Shown here: piece by piece, positions 7,067-13,077 of the stretch | How positions within the stretch are numbered: the first letter of the stretch is position 1 | How the letters are laid out: the number at the start of each line of letters is the position of its first letter | Origin: Clostridiales bacterium | Lineage (GTDB): Bacteria > Bacillota > Clostridia > WRLR01 | Reading direction: 5' to 3' | DNA length: 13,077 nucleotides | Assembly (NCBI GenBank): GCA_031263625.1 | Contig: JAISFK010000290.1 | Location: 1 to 13,077 of the forward strand | The notes under the pieces: generated by a model | What the model was told of the DNA's origin: nothing | Database searches by the model: none | What the model saw: only the letters and a program-made list of their open reading frames with translations | Made by a program: the position numbers and the translations under genes

Positions 7067-9004
7067 CTATATCCCGAGCGCGGCCCGCTTCGCCTCTATG
7101 CCCGCTAGGATCGCGGCCGCCAGCTCGCGCGGGTCCGTGTTGATCACGTACCCGGCGCCCGTTATCTTCCTCGTGCCCTCCGTGATAAGCTCCATCATCC
7201 GCTCGCTGCCCTTCACCTGCGGCTCTATGCCGAGGTACGTGTCAATGCCCGTGGCGACCACGTAGTTGGCGATGGCGACGGCCTTCTCGCTCATCCACTC
7301 CGGCGCGCAGCCCACTATCGGGAGCTGCGTGACGTCCACGCCCCAGTCGTCCGCAATCTCGTTGACGAGGAGCATCATGCGGCTGATATCGACGCACGCG
7401 CCCATGTGCAGCACGGGTGGGATGCCGACCAGCTCGCAGACGCGGCGCAGCCCGGCGCCGCATATGAACCGGGCCTCCCTGCTCATGAGGCCCGCCTTGG
7501 CGGCGGCCTGCGCGGAGCAGCCGGATGCCACGATCAGGACGTCGTTGCCCAGCAGCTCCTTCATGATCTCTATGTGCGAGTAGTCCGGGCGAACCTTGGG
7601 GTTGTTGCAGCCTACCATGGCGACCGCGCCCCTGAGCACCCCGGCCTTTATGCTGTCGATGGCGGGGGCGTAGGAGCCGCGCGCGTCCACGTGGCTGTTG
7701 GTCACGCCGTCAAGCTCCCTGATGATCTGCTCGTTCGGGTAGCCGACGACGGCCGCCTGCTTGCTCGCCGGTATGAACACCTTGGCCGCGTCGCGGTTCT
7801 CGAAATTGCCGACCGCCTCCCTCACGAGCTGCATCGCTTGCTCCATCGCCGTCTCCGGCCTGAACTCCACGTAGATGGAGCCGGGAATGCGGGCGATCGG
7901 GGACGTCGTGACGAATTTCGTGTGGAAGCAGCCCGCCAGCGCGGCAAGGGCGGGGAAGATGCACTGCACGTCCACGCAGATCATCTCGACCGCGCCCGTC
8001 AGCAGCGCGTTCTCCTGCTGGAGGAAGTTGCCTGCCATGCGCACGCCGTGCCGCATCGTCACCTCGTTCGCCGTGCAGCACAGCCCGGCTATGTTGATCC
8101 CCTTCGCGCCCTTGGAGCGCGCGTAGTCGGCCAGCTCCTTTGTCTCCGCGGCCAGCACGACCATTTCCGAAAACGCCGGGTCGTGGCCGTGCACGATGAT
8201 GTTGACCATGTCCTTCTCCAAGACGCCAAGGTTGCTCTCGGTCGCCCTGGCCGTCGGCGTGCCGAACAGGATGTCCGTGAACTCGGTCCCCATCATGGAG
8301 CCGCCCCACCCGTCGGCCATGCCCACGCGCAGGCTCTGGCGCACGAGCGCTTCGGGGTCGGCGGTGTTCCCCATGGTCGTCATGTGGAGGGACGCCGCGA
8401 TCTCGCGGTCGATGGCGCGCGGCGACACGCCCGTCCTCTCCCAAAGCTCCTGGCGCTCCTTCGTGGCCCGCGAGAGGAAGCGGAGCTTGCCGAAGGGCTT
8501 GCCGTACTCCGCAAGCCCGATCTCCGACACCTCGCGCGCGACGTCGTATATGTCGCGGCCCTCCGTTTCCACGCCCCACTCCGCGGCGAGCCGCAGGAGT
8601 TTTTGCTCGTCGCGGACGCGGTAGTTCCCGTCCGGCGACGCCATGTGCAGGACGTGGGCTATCTCGCGGCCGTGGTCGGAGTGCGCGGCCGAGCCTGCGG
8701 CGGCCATGCGCAGATAGTGCCGCCCGGCGATCGCGTGGGCGTCCGCGCCGCATATGCCGCGCGAAGCCTTCTTCGTGATCCGGCAGGGGCCCATCGAGCA
8801 GATGCGGCAGCAGATGCCGCTCTCGCCGAACACGCACTGCGGCTGCTGGCTCGCCCTCCGGTCGTCCCACGTCTCCGCGCAGGCGGCGCAGGCCAGCTCC
8901 TTGAGCTTGGCGGCGTCCGCCTCCATCTGCTCGACCGTGGTCAGGTTCGGGGCCAAATTCGAGGTCGGGTTCGGGGTCATATTTGCCTTCGCGCTGTTAT
9001 CCAT
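7067..9004 (-). CDS. cooS: Ni-containing carbon monoxide dehydrogenase catalytic subunit (CooS/AcsA)
   Basis: This subunit reduces CO2 to CO (reversibly) at the Ni-Fe-S C-cluster and passes CO through an internal channel to AcsB. It has 645 residues. D-cluster ligands are C57 and C65; B-cluster ligands are C66, C69, C74 and C85. The C-cluster set is all there: histidine in VHGHDP (271-276), cysteine in GLCCTAN (309/310), C348 (VDVQC), C466 (VGCNNPK), C496 (SGCSAQA) and C537 (GACVDIS). The catalytic lysine is K574 in APEWMSEKA. The spacing C466 to C496 and C537 to K574 equals that of the Carboxydothermus enzyme CODH-II. The B-cluster spacing C74-C85 is shorter than in CODH-II. Start uncertain: ATG 9004 has AAAGGA ten bases upstream, but ATG 8980 (residue 9) is possible. 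The first 25 residues are Asn/Pro/Thr-rich and unconserved. Confidence 0.97.
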   Translation of the reverse strand: MDNSAKANMTPNPTSNLAPNLTTVEQMEADAAKLKELACAACAETWDDRRASQQPQCVFGESGICCRICSMGPCRITKKASRGICGADAHAIAGRHYLRMAAAGSAAHSDHGREIAHVLHMASPDGNYRVRDEQKLLRLAAEWGVETEGRDIYDVAREVSEIGLAEYGKPFGKLRFLSRATKERQELWERTGVSPRAIDREIAASLHMTTMGNTADPEALVRQSLRVGMADGWGGSMMGTEFTDILFGTPTARATESNLGVLEKDMVNIIVHGHDPAFSEMVVLAAETKELADYARSKGAKGINIAGLCCTANEVTMRHGVRMAGNFLQQENALLTGAVEMICVDVQCIFPALAALAGCFHTKFVTTSPIARIPGSIYVEFRPETAMEQAMQLVREAVGNFENRDAAKVFIPASKQAAVVGYPNEQIIRELDGVTNSHVDARGSYAPAIDSIKAGVLRGAVAMVGCNNPKVRPDYSHIEIMKELLGNDVLIVASGCSAQAAAKAGLMSREARFICGAGLRRVCELVGIPPVLHMGACVDISRMMLLVNEIADDWGVDVTQLPIVGCAPEWMSEKAVAIANYVVATGIDTYLGIEPQVKGSERMMELITEGTRKITGAGYVINTDPRELAAAILAGIEAKRAALGI

Positions 9005-9056
9005 GTCAAAACATTCCTTTGCATGTCGCTATTTTGCCGCTATAAAAAACGTTCCG

Positions 9057-9815
9057 CTACAGCGCGAGCGCGCCGCGCATTATGCGCTCGAACGCCTGCC
9101 GCGCCGGGGATTCCTCAGGCAACTGGGCGGTCGGCCTGCCCTCGCAGTCAAACTCGTACACTAGCCGATCGTGCGGGACGACGCCGGCGACGTCCAGTCC
9201 ATGCGCGGCGGCCTCGGCCAGCACCCCGGCGTCCGGCGCCCCGTCCGGCGCCCTGTTGATGATCAGCCGCACGGCGCTAGGCCGCATGTCCAGCTCGCCG
9301 ACCAGATCGCGGATGCGCGCCGCCGCCTGTATGCCGCGCCTCGAACAGTCCGACACGATGAGGATCATGTCGGCGCCGGGCAGCACGCCCCGGCTGAGGT
9401 GCTCCATCCCGGCCTCGTTGTCGGCCACGACGTACTTGTAGTTGCCGGAAAATCGGGCTATGCGCGTCTTCAGCAGGCTGTTCACGAAGCAGTAGCAGCC
9501 TGTGCCCTGCGTCCTGCCCATGACGAGCATGTCAAAGTCGTCGTCCTCGATCAGCGCCCTGTCGAACTGCGCGTCGAGATAGTCGCCCCGCGACGAGGAC
9601 GCGGGGATGCCGTCGCCGCCCTTGATCTCCTCGCGCACGCTGCCGAGCGTCTTTTCGACTGCGACGCCCATGACCTCGTTCAGGTTGGAGTTCGAGTCGG
9701 CGTCCACGGCGAGGACTGGGCCCTTCCCCTCCCTGCACAGGGCGCTTATCAAAAGCCCGCACAGCGTCGTCTTTCCCGTGCCGCCCTTGCCGGCGACAGC
9801 TATTGTGTATGCCAT
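9057..9815 (-). CDS. cooC: Nickel-insertion ATPase CooC, upstream of cooS
   Basis: A second CooC-family ATPase, 252 residues, clearly diverged from the copy at 6252-7058. The deviant Walker A is GKGGTGKTT at residues 9-17, followed by AVDADSNSNLNEVMG. The metal-binding CxC is C107-x-C109 in GTGCYCFVN. Segment ADNEAGMEHLSRGVLPGAD is the switch II-type region. In the family, ATP-dependent dimerisation around a nickel ion supports insertion of Ni into the CODH C-cluster. Its place directly between cooT and cooS agrees with that role. The gene starts 5 bp after the cooT stop, with GGGAGG at 9827-9832 overlapping the end of cooT, so the two are coupled. It has normal length and no insertion. Confidence 0.93.
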   Translation of the reverse strand: MAYTIAVAGKGGTGKTTLCGLLISALCREGKGPVLAVDADSNSNLNEVMGVAVEKTLGSVREEIKGGDGIPASSSRGDYLDAQFDRALIEDDDFDMLVMGRTQGTGCYCFVNSLLKTRIARFSGNYKYVVADNEAGMEHLSRGVLPGADMILIVSDCSRRGIQAAARIRDLVGELDMRPSAVRLIINRAPDGAPDAGVLAEAAAHGLDVAGVVPHDRLVYEFDCEGRPTAQLPEESPARQAFERIMRGALAL

Positions 9816-9820
9816 GGCGC

Positions 9821-10270
9821 CTATCGCCTCCCGTCGATCACTACAGTGTTTTTGATCAGGTCCACGCTCAGGATCGAGCCCGGCACGGTCGTTTCGTTGC
9901 CGGCTATGTCGATCACGCTGACGCCGCCCTCGAAAACGCGCAGCGACGTGGCGTATTCGCAGACCAGCTCGCGCGCCGGCTCCCGCTCTCGCTCGCCTGC
10001 TCCCGAAGCCGAAGCCGAATCTGCGCCCACGCCTGCGCCCGAACCCGGGCTCGCGCCCGAAGCTACGCCCACGCCTGAAACCGAACCTGCACTCACTCTT
10101 GCGCCAGAAACCGAACCAGAACCCGCGCCCTCAGCAGCTCCGGCGCCATTCCCGGCTCCAACTGCGGCTTCGGTTCCGGCTACGAATCCAACTCCGGTTC
10201 CGGCTACGGTTCCGGCCCCGGCTGCACCCCCGCCGCTGCCGCAAAGCATATAGACATTTGAAAGGCACAT
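9821..10270 (-). CDS. cooT: CooT-like nickel-binding protein with a large Gly/Ala-rich insertion
   Basis: CooT is a small (about 65 residues) homodimeric nickel-binding protein that helps CODH maturation; Cys2 right after the initiator Met is the metal ligand. This protein has 149 residues. The first nine (MCLSNVYML, with Cys2) and the last fifty (RELVCEYATSLRVFEGG...GSILSVDLIKNTVVID) match the two parts of a normal CooT. Residues 11 to about 92 are a low-complexity stretch, about 60% Gly plus Ala, the rest mostly Ser, Val and Thr, placed between the first strand and the rest of the small fold. An Arg/Glu-rich tail (EREREPARE) ends it. The start was set at 10270 because it gives MC and has GGAGG five bases upstream; an in-frame ATG at 10315 would bury Cys2 and overlap the preceding gene. 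The next gene, cooC, is 5 bp away. The symbol rests on the end segments and context. Confidence 0.82.
   Translation of the reverse strand: MCLSNVYMLCGSGGGAAGAGTVAGTGVGFVAGTEAAVGAGNGAGAAEGAGSGSVSGARVSAGSVSGVGVASGASPGSGAGVGADSASASGAGEREREPARELVCEYATSLRVFEGGVSVIDIAGNETTVPGSILSVDLIKNTVVIDGRR
9995..10240 (-). repeat. Degenerate repeat array forming the CooT insertion
   Basis: This array of short degenerate GC-rich units encodes residues 11-92 of CooT. The clearest part is the 13-mer ggttccggctacg (plus strand) at 10172-10184 and again at 10196-10208, a 24-bp period, with a partial copy at 10208-10216. The whole block stays open in frame with no stop. Confidence 0.8.
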
Positions 10271-10275
10271 GCTAT

Positions 10276-10280
10276 CCTCC
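10276..10280 (-). promoter_or_regulatory. Ribosome-binding site that fixes the cooT start
   Basis: GGAGG on the minus strand, five bases before ATG 10270. It supports the short N-terminus MCLSNVY, with cysteine as residue 2, over the longer ORF from 10315. Confidence 0.8.
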
Positions 10281-10311
10281 GCTAATCCATGATATACTGA
10301 TTGCCAAACCG

Positions 10312-11241
10312 TCACGTTGCCGGGCCACCGGGCCTTGGCGCGGCTCTCAGCTCCCTGAGCCGGCCGAGCGCGACCTCCGCCGCCACGGCCGTGTCCTCAG
10401 CCGTGAACGCGGCCGGGAAGTTGTCGCTGAAAAGCATCTGCGCCGACGGCGGAAACTCGTCGTCGCCCTCCCACAGCGTCACCGCCATGTAAAGCCCGCG
10501 CATGAAAGCGAAGCGAAACCCTATGTCCCCCATGCTGACGCGCTCCGCCTCAAGCCGCGGCTCGCCGGCCATCGCGGCGGCCAGGCCGGCGGCGTCGTTC
10601 CCAAAGTCGGCGGCGAGGCGCCTCACGCAGCGGCCCTGAAAATTGCTGGAATATACATTCCCCCATGGGATCTCGCCATACGAGATCATGCGGCCCCCCC
10701 ACGGCGCGGCCGCGCCCTCGCACAGATAGCGCAGCGCAAGCAGCTTCTCCATGGCGTCCGCAGCCCTGCGGCCCGCATCCACACCGCCCGCGGCCTCGTG
10801 TCCCGCGCCCACTCCGCTTGCCGCCTCGCGAGTCGCAACTTCACGGCCTGCGTCCACTCCGTTTGCGGCCTCACCACTCGTAATTTCACGCCTTTCGGCC
10901 TCGCAACTTTCCAGCGCGAAGTCGGGGTGGCTGGCAAAATAGTCCCTGCCCATGATCCTCAGCGCGAAAGCGCGGCGCCGCCGGTCAAACGGGACGGCGC
11001 AGCGGGCCTCGATCTCCAGCGCGTCCTTCGCCCCGTAGAGCGCGCCGTAGTGCAGGAACGGCGCCATGGCGTTCGGCGTCACGGCTCGCGGCGCTGCAGC
11101 CTTCGGCGCTGCGACTCTCTGCGCCGCAGCTCTCGGCACTGCGGCTCGCGGCGTTGCGGCGCCCCGTGCTGCGGCTTGCAGCGCCGCGTTCATCGGCTCC
11201 GTGGCTTTCACGATTTTTTTGCGCTCGGCCGTGTCGTCCAT
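10312..11241 (-). CDS. DUF3786 domain protein, probable accessory factor of the acs cluster, with two repeat-derived segments
   Basis: A 309-residue cytoplasmic protein with no signal peptide or membrane segment. I assign it to DUF3786 from the order of blocks: RAFALRIMGRDYFASHPD (90-107), a segment KLLALRYL (166-173), GRMISYGEIPWGNVYSSNF (183-201), a LAADFG block (209-214), and above all VTLWEGDDEFPPSAQMLFSD (254-273) followed by FTAEDTAVAAEVALGRL. The function of this family is not established; members occur near corrinoid and CODH/ACS genes in anaerobes, so a role in maturation or corrinoid activation is inference. Two low-complexity parts are unlike the rest. An N-terminal stretch of pentapeptides (residues 17-61, pattern R/K-A-A-x-P) is one. 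A 15-residue repeat (119-158, pattern E-x4-EAA-x-GV-x-AG-R/H) is the other. The ATG at 11241 has AAAGGA upstream. No catalytic motif is recognised. Confidence 0.78.
   Translation of the reverse strand: MDDTAERKKIVKATEPMNAALQAAARGAATPRAAVPRAAAQRVAAPKAAAPRAVTPNAMAPFLHYGALYGAKDALEIEARCAVPFDRRRRAFALRIMGRDYFASHPDFALESCEAERREITSGEAANGVDAGREVATREAASGVGAGHEAAGGVDAGRRAADAMEKLLALRYLCEGAAAPWGGRMISYGEIPWGNVYSSNFQGRCVRRLAADFGNDAAGLAAAMAGEPRLEAERVSMGDIGFRFAFMRGLYMAVTLWEGDDEFPPSAQMLFSDNFPAAFTAEDTAVAAEVALGRLRELRAAPRPGGPAT
10768..10887 (-). repeat. 45-bp period repeat inside the DUF3786 gene
   Basis: It encodes EITSGEAANGVDAGR, then EVATREAASGVGAGH, then the shorter EAAGGVDAGR. That is two full and one partial 15-residue unit, inserted between two conserved blocks of the protein. 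Units are diverged in DNA but keep the frame. Confidence 0.8.
11069..11188 (-). repeat. 15-bp tandem repeat (eight units) at the start of the DUF3786 gene
   Basis: Eight consecutive 15-bp degenerate units (11069, 11084, 11099, 11114, 11129, 11144, 11159, 11174) share the core t-c-g-g-c-g-c-t-g-c on the plus strand. They encode the Ala-rich pentapeptides RAAVP, RAAAQ, RVAAP, KAAAP, RAVTP and relatives. Confidence 0.85.
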
Positions 11242-11273
11242 TTTGCGGCTGTCCTTTCCGCGCGACCGCTTGC

Positions 11274-11302
11274 GGCGGCCGAAACCGCCGATTTCGGCCG
11301 CC
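11274..11302. repeat. Perfect 11-bp hairpin between the RACo gene and the DUF3786 gene
   Basis: Arms 11274-11284 (ggcggccgaaa) and 11292-11302 (tttcggccgcc) are exact reverse complements around a 7-base loop. Part of the element (21 bp, 11285-11305) recurs at 11341-11361 with changes only in the central three bases. There is no run of T after the stem on the minus strand, so it does not look like an intrinsic terminator. It could be an RNA processing or stability hairpin, or simply a repeat. It lies in the 165-bp gap 11242-11406, which otherwise contains only GC-rich repeats and the DUF3786 ribosome site. Confidence 0.75.
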
Positions 11303-11406
11303 TGCTTTAGCCACCAATTTCCCCTGCCGGCCCGTTTCGCCCGCCGAACTCGGCCGCCTGCACCGGTCGCCGAGTTCGCCTGCTCGCTCAGGCCGCCCCC
11401 GCAGCT

Positions 11407-13077
11407 TCACGCGCCTGCGGCCGGCGCCGCGAAAAGCGAGGCGTCCGTGTGCGGCAGGAAGCATGCCGCGATAAATTCGTCCATGTAGGCCGGATGGGAC
11501 GAAAGCTCTATATACGTCATCGCGCCGCCTATCCGGGCGACGCTTGCGGCGGCCCCGCGCGAGGTCGCCATCGCGTAGGCTCCCATGAGCGACGTGTTGC
11601 CCACATATCTGTAGCGCCCCTCCGGCAGGTTCGGGAGCATGCCGACCGCGACGGCGCTCGCGATGTTAATCCCGCTGCCTATGCCGCCCGCGATGTAGGC
11701 ATTCTCTATCTCGCCCGCCTCCAGGCCGGCGATCTGCAACAGCGTGCGGATCGCGGAGAAAATCGCGGCCTTCGCGCGCACAAAGTTGTCTATGTCGCTC
11801 TCCGTCACCGCTATCTCGGCCCCAGTCTCCGTCTGGGACGGCTCCGCGACGACAAAGCGCCTCATGCCGCCGGCGTCCGCGCGTATCCTCGCGTGGTCGC
11901 GCGCGAGCCTCCCCCTGGCGTCGATCGCGCCGGCCCGGAACAGCGCGGCCACGATGTCAATCAGCCCTGAGCCGCACACGCCCGCCGGCTTCATGCCGCC
12001 AATCACGGAGTAAGACGGCTCCAGCGTTTCCGGGTCCGCGCCGAACGACTCTATGGCCCCGTCGCTGGCCCTCATGCCGCAGCTGATGTCGCCCCCCTCG
12101 AACGCCGGCCCGGCCGAGCAGGCGCACGCCAGCAAAAAGTCCTCGTTGCCGACGACAAGCTCGCCGTTTGTGCCAAGATCTATGAAAAGCGATATCGCGT
12201 CGCTCATGAGCATCCCGGACGCGAACACGCCTGCCGTTATGTCGCCGCCCACGTAGCTGCCGATGCTCGGCGCGATCAAAATTTCGGCGTCCGCACGAAA
12301 CAGCGCACCCCCGCCGCTCCCGCTCGGCATATCTGCAACTCGGCCGCTGCCTGCGTCGCGCGGGCTTATGCCGCGCGAGTTTTCGCCATGCAGGCTTTCG
12401 CCGCCAAGACCCGCACCGCGCATATCTGCGGCCTGCGCGCCCGCTCCCCCGCCGCTCTCGCTCGGCATATCGGCAATCTGTGCGTCAGTTGCGTCAGCTA
12501 CGCCGGTTGCGCCAGCTCTATGCGGCTCGGCGAGCGGCGCCCCAAGCCTCCGCATATCGGCCGCCCGCGCACCACCGCCGCTCCCGCCCGGCCCAGCCGC
12601 GCCGGGCAGATCCGCCCCGCAGAGGCCGTCGCAACTGAAAAACGCCGGCACGTAAGGTTCCAGCCGTATGCTCTCGGCGCTGACGCCCAGCAGGAGGTGC
12701 GTCATCGTCGTGTTGGCGGCAAAGGCGACGCGATGCACGCTCTGCGGCCCGACCCCCGCCTCGCGGCACACGCCGCGTATCAGCGGTTCCAGTGTTTCAT
12801 GCCAGATAGCCCTCTGCAAGCGCTCCATGCCGCCTGGGCGGGCGCTTTCGATAATGCGGCTGATCACGTCCGCGCCGTAGCGAATCTGCCTGTTCGCCGA
12901 CGAGCCGGACAACAGCGGATCGCCCGTCAGCAGATCGACAAGCAGCGCGCTGACGGAGGTCGTGCCTATGTCAATCGCCAAGCCCGCCACGGCGCCGGGC
13001 TCCGCGCGCCCGCCGCCTTCTCTGCCGCTCTCGTCATCCTCGCCATGCCCCCTGCCGTCCTCGCCAAGCTCGCCGTC
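11407..13077 (-). CDS. acsV: RACo/AcsV-type reductive activator of the corrinoid iron-sulfur protein (ASKHA ATPase), 5' end outside window
   Basis: RACo uses ATP and an N-terminal [2Fe-2S] domain to reduce inactive Co(II) corrinoid protein back to Co(I). Here 556 residues are visible and the frame is open to the window edge, so the N-terminal part, probably including the ferredoxin domain, lies outside. Visible parts: an acidic Gly-rich linker (1-29); the ASKHA ATPase start GLAIDIGTTSVSALLVDL (from about 32); RYGADVISRI; then a low-complexity insertion (about residues 151-259); SYVGGDITAGVFASGM; the second phosphate motif FIDLGTNGELVVG; the DUF4445-type CSAGPAFEGGDISCGM; VCGSGLIDIVAALFRAGAI; and ENAYIAGGIGSGINI near the end. 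A GTG at 12990 could start a shorter protein with only the ASKHA part, but the open upstream frame argues against it. It is the first gene of the cluster seen here, 165 bp before the DUF3786 gene. Confidence 0.88.
   Translation of the reverse strand, partial: DGELGEDGRGHGEDDESGREGGGRAEPGAVAGLAIDIGTTSVSALLVDLLTGDPLLSGSSANRQIRYGADVISRIIESARPGGMERLQRAIWHETLEPLIRGVCREAGVGPQSVHRVAFAANTTMTHLLLGVSAESIRLEPYVPAFFSCDGLCGADLPGAAGPGGSGGGARAADMRRLGAPLAEPHRAGATGVADATDAQIADMPSESGGGAGAQAADMRGAGLGGESLHGENSRGISPRDAGSGRVADMPSGSGGGALFRADAEILIAPSIGSYVGGDITAGVFASGMLMSDAISLFIDLGTNGELVVGNEDFLLACACSAGPAFEGGDISCGMRASDGAIESFGADPETLEPSYSVIGGMKPAGVCGSGLIDIVAALFRAGAIDARGRLARDHARIRADAGGMRRFVVAEPSQTETGAEIAVTESDIDNFVRAKAAIFSAIRTLLQIAGLEAGEIENAYIAGGIGSGINIASAVAVGMLPNLPEGRYRYVGNTSLMGAYAMATSRGAAASVARIGGAMTYIELSSHPAYMDEFIAACFLPHTDASLFAAPAAGA
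12301..12627 (-). repeat. Repeat-derived insertion in the RACo gene
   Basis: It encodes about 109 low-complexity residues between EPYVPAFFSC and APSIGSYVGGD, where RACo proteins normally have a short connection. Recurring pieces are SGSGGGA, SESGGGA and GGSGGGA combined with AADMR or VADMP. The best DNA copies are near 12308-12343 and 12445-12480, with a third more diverged copy near 12570-12600. Confidence 0.8.

Noticed and set aside
7406..9259. A 617-codon open frame on the plus strand opposite cooS
   Set aside because: It runs across two minus-strand genes and a gap, has antisense composition, and shows no family motif.
9973..10253. Pro/Glu/Ala repeat peptide on the plus strand opposite the CooT insertion
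   Set aside because: The pattern (PEPTP-like) is simply the reverse strand of the CooT repeats. No ribosome site or conserved flanking protein supports it.
11274..11302. Rho-independent terminator
   Set aside because: The hairpin is strong, but no T-tract follows it on the minus strand and the downstream genes continue in the same direction and pathway.
2624..12627. CRISPR-like or mobile-element repeats
   Set aside because: The repeats are tandem, lack unique spacers, lie inside reading frames and are not flanked by transposase genes or target-site duplications.
12988..12990. GTG as the true start of the RACo gene
   Set aside because: The frame stays open for 29 further codons to the window edge, and RACo proteins carry an N-terminal ferredoxin domain. 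A weak GGAG upstream means it cannot be fully excluded.

Overview
The window is GC-rich bacterial DNA. Every gene I can support lies on the minus strand, so the operon reads from high to low coordinates. It is a nearly complete bacterial-type carbonyl branch of the Wood-Ljungdahl (reductive acetyl-CoA) pathway, as in acetogens and some CO2-fixing or acetate-oxidising anaerobes. The bacterial AcsB, RACo, CooC and CooT types, plus strong GGAGG ribosome sites, rule out an archaeal CODH/ACS. They fit an anaerobic bacterium, possibly a GC-rich member of the Clostridia. Isoleucine is often encoded by ATA although the DNA is GC-rich, which is a lineage clue. The sequence alone does not fix the phylum.

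Layout in transcription order. First come activation and metal-loading genes: a RACo/AcsV-type corrinoid-protein reductive activator (13077-11407, 5' end outside the window), a DUF3786 protein (11241-10312), a CooT-like nickel protein (10270-9821) and a CooC nickel-insertion ATPase (9815-9057). Next come the enzymes: the CO dehydrogenase CooS/AcsA (9004-7067), a second CooC/AcsF ATPase (7058-6252), acetyl-CoA synthase AcsB (6247-4118), the corrinoid iron-sulfur protein subunits AcsD (4045-3104) and AcsC (3067-1676), and the methyl-H4folate:CFeSP methyltransferase AcsE (1646-861). Last is a second methyl-H4folate methyltransferase-like gene (705 to beyond position 1). Gaps are short (4 to 72 bp) except 165 bp after RACo and 155 bp after AcsE. 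An AT-rich 72-bp gap between acsB and acsD carries a good candidate internal promoter.

How it works together: AcsE moves the methyl group of methyl-H4folate to the corrinoid of AcsCD. CooS reduces CO2 to CO. AcsB joins methyl, CO and CoA into acetyl-CoA. RACo rescues oxidised Co(II) corrinoid. CooT and the two CooC ATPases supply or insert nickel for the C-cluster of CooS and the A-cluster of AcsB. All visible active-site and metal ligands of these enzymes are present. The terminal methyltransferase may bring methyl groups in from, or send them to, another corrinoid protein.

The most unusual signal is a set of in-frame, tandem-repeat-derived, Gly/Ala/Ser-rich insertions in conserved proteins. 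They occur in CooT (about 80 residues in a protein normally about 65 long), RACo (about 100 residues plus an acidic Gly-rich linker), DUF3786 (two separate repeat blocks, 15-bp and 45-bp periods) and AcsC (a perfect 24-bp duplication). They are concentrated in the accessory proteins, sit at apparent loop or terminal positions, and never break the frame. No mobile element, tRNA, rRNA or CRISPR array was seen, and no convincing plus-strand gene.
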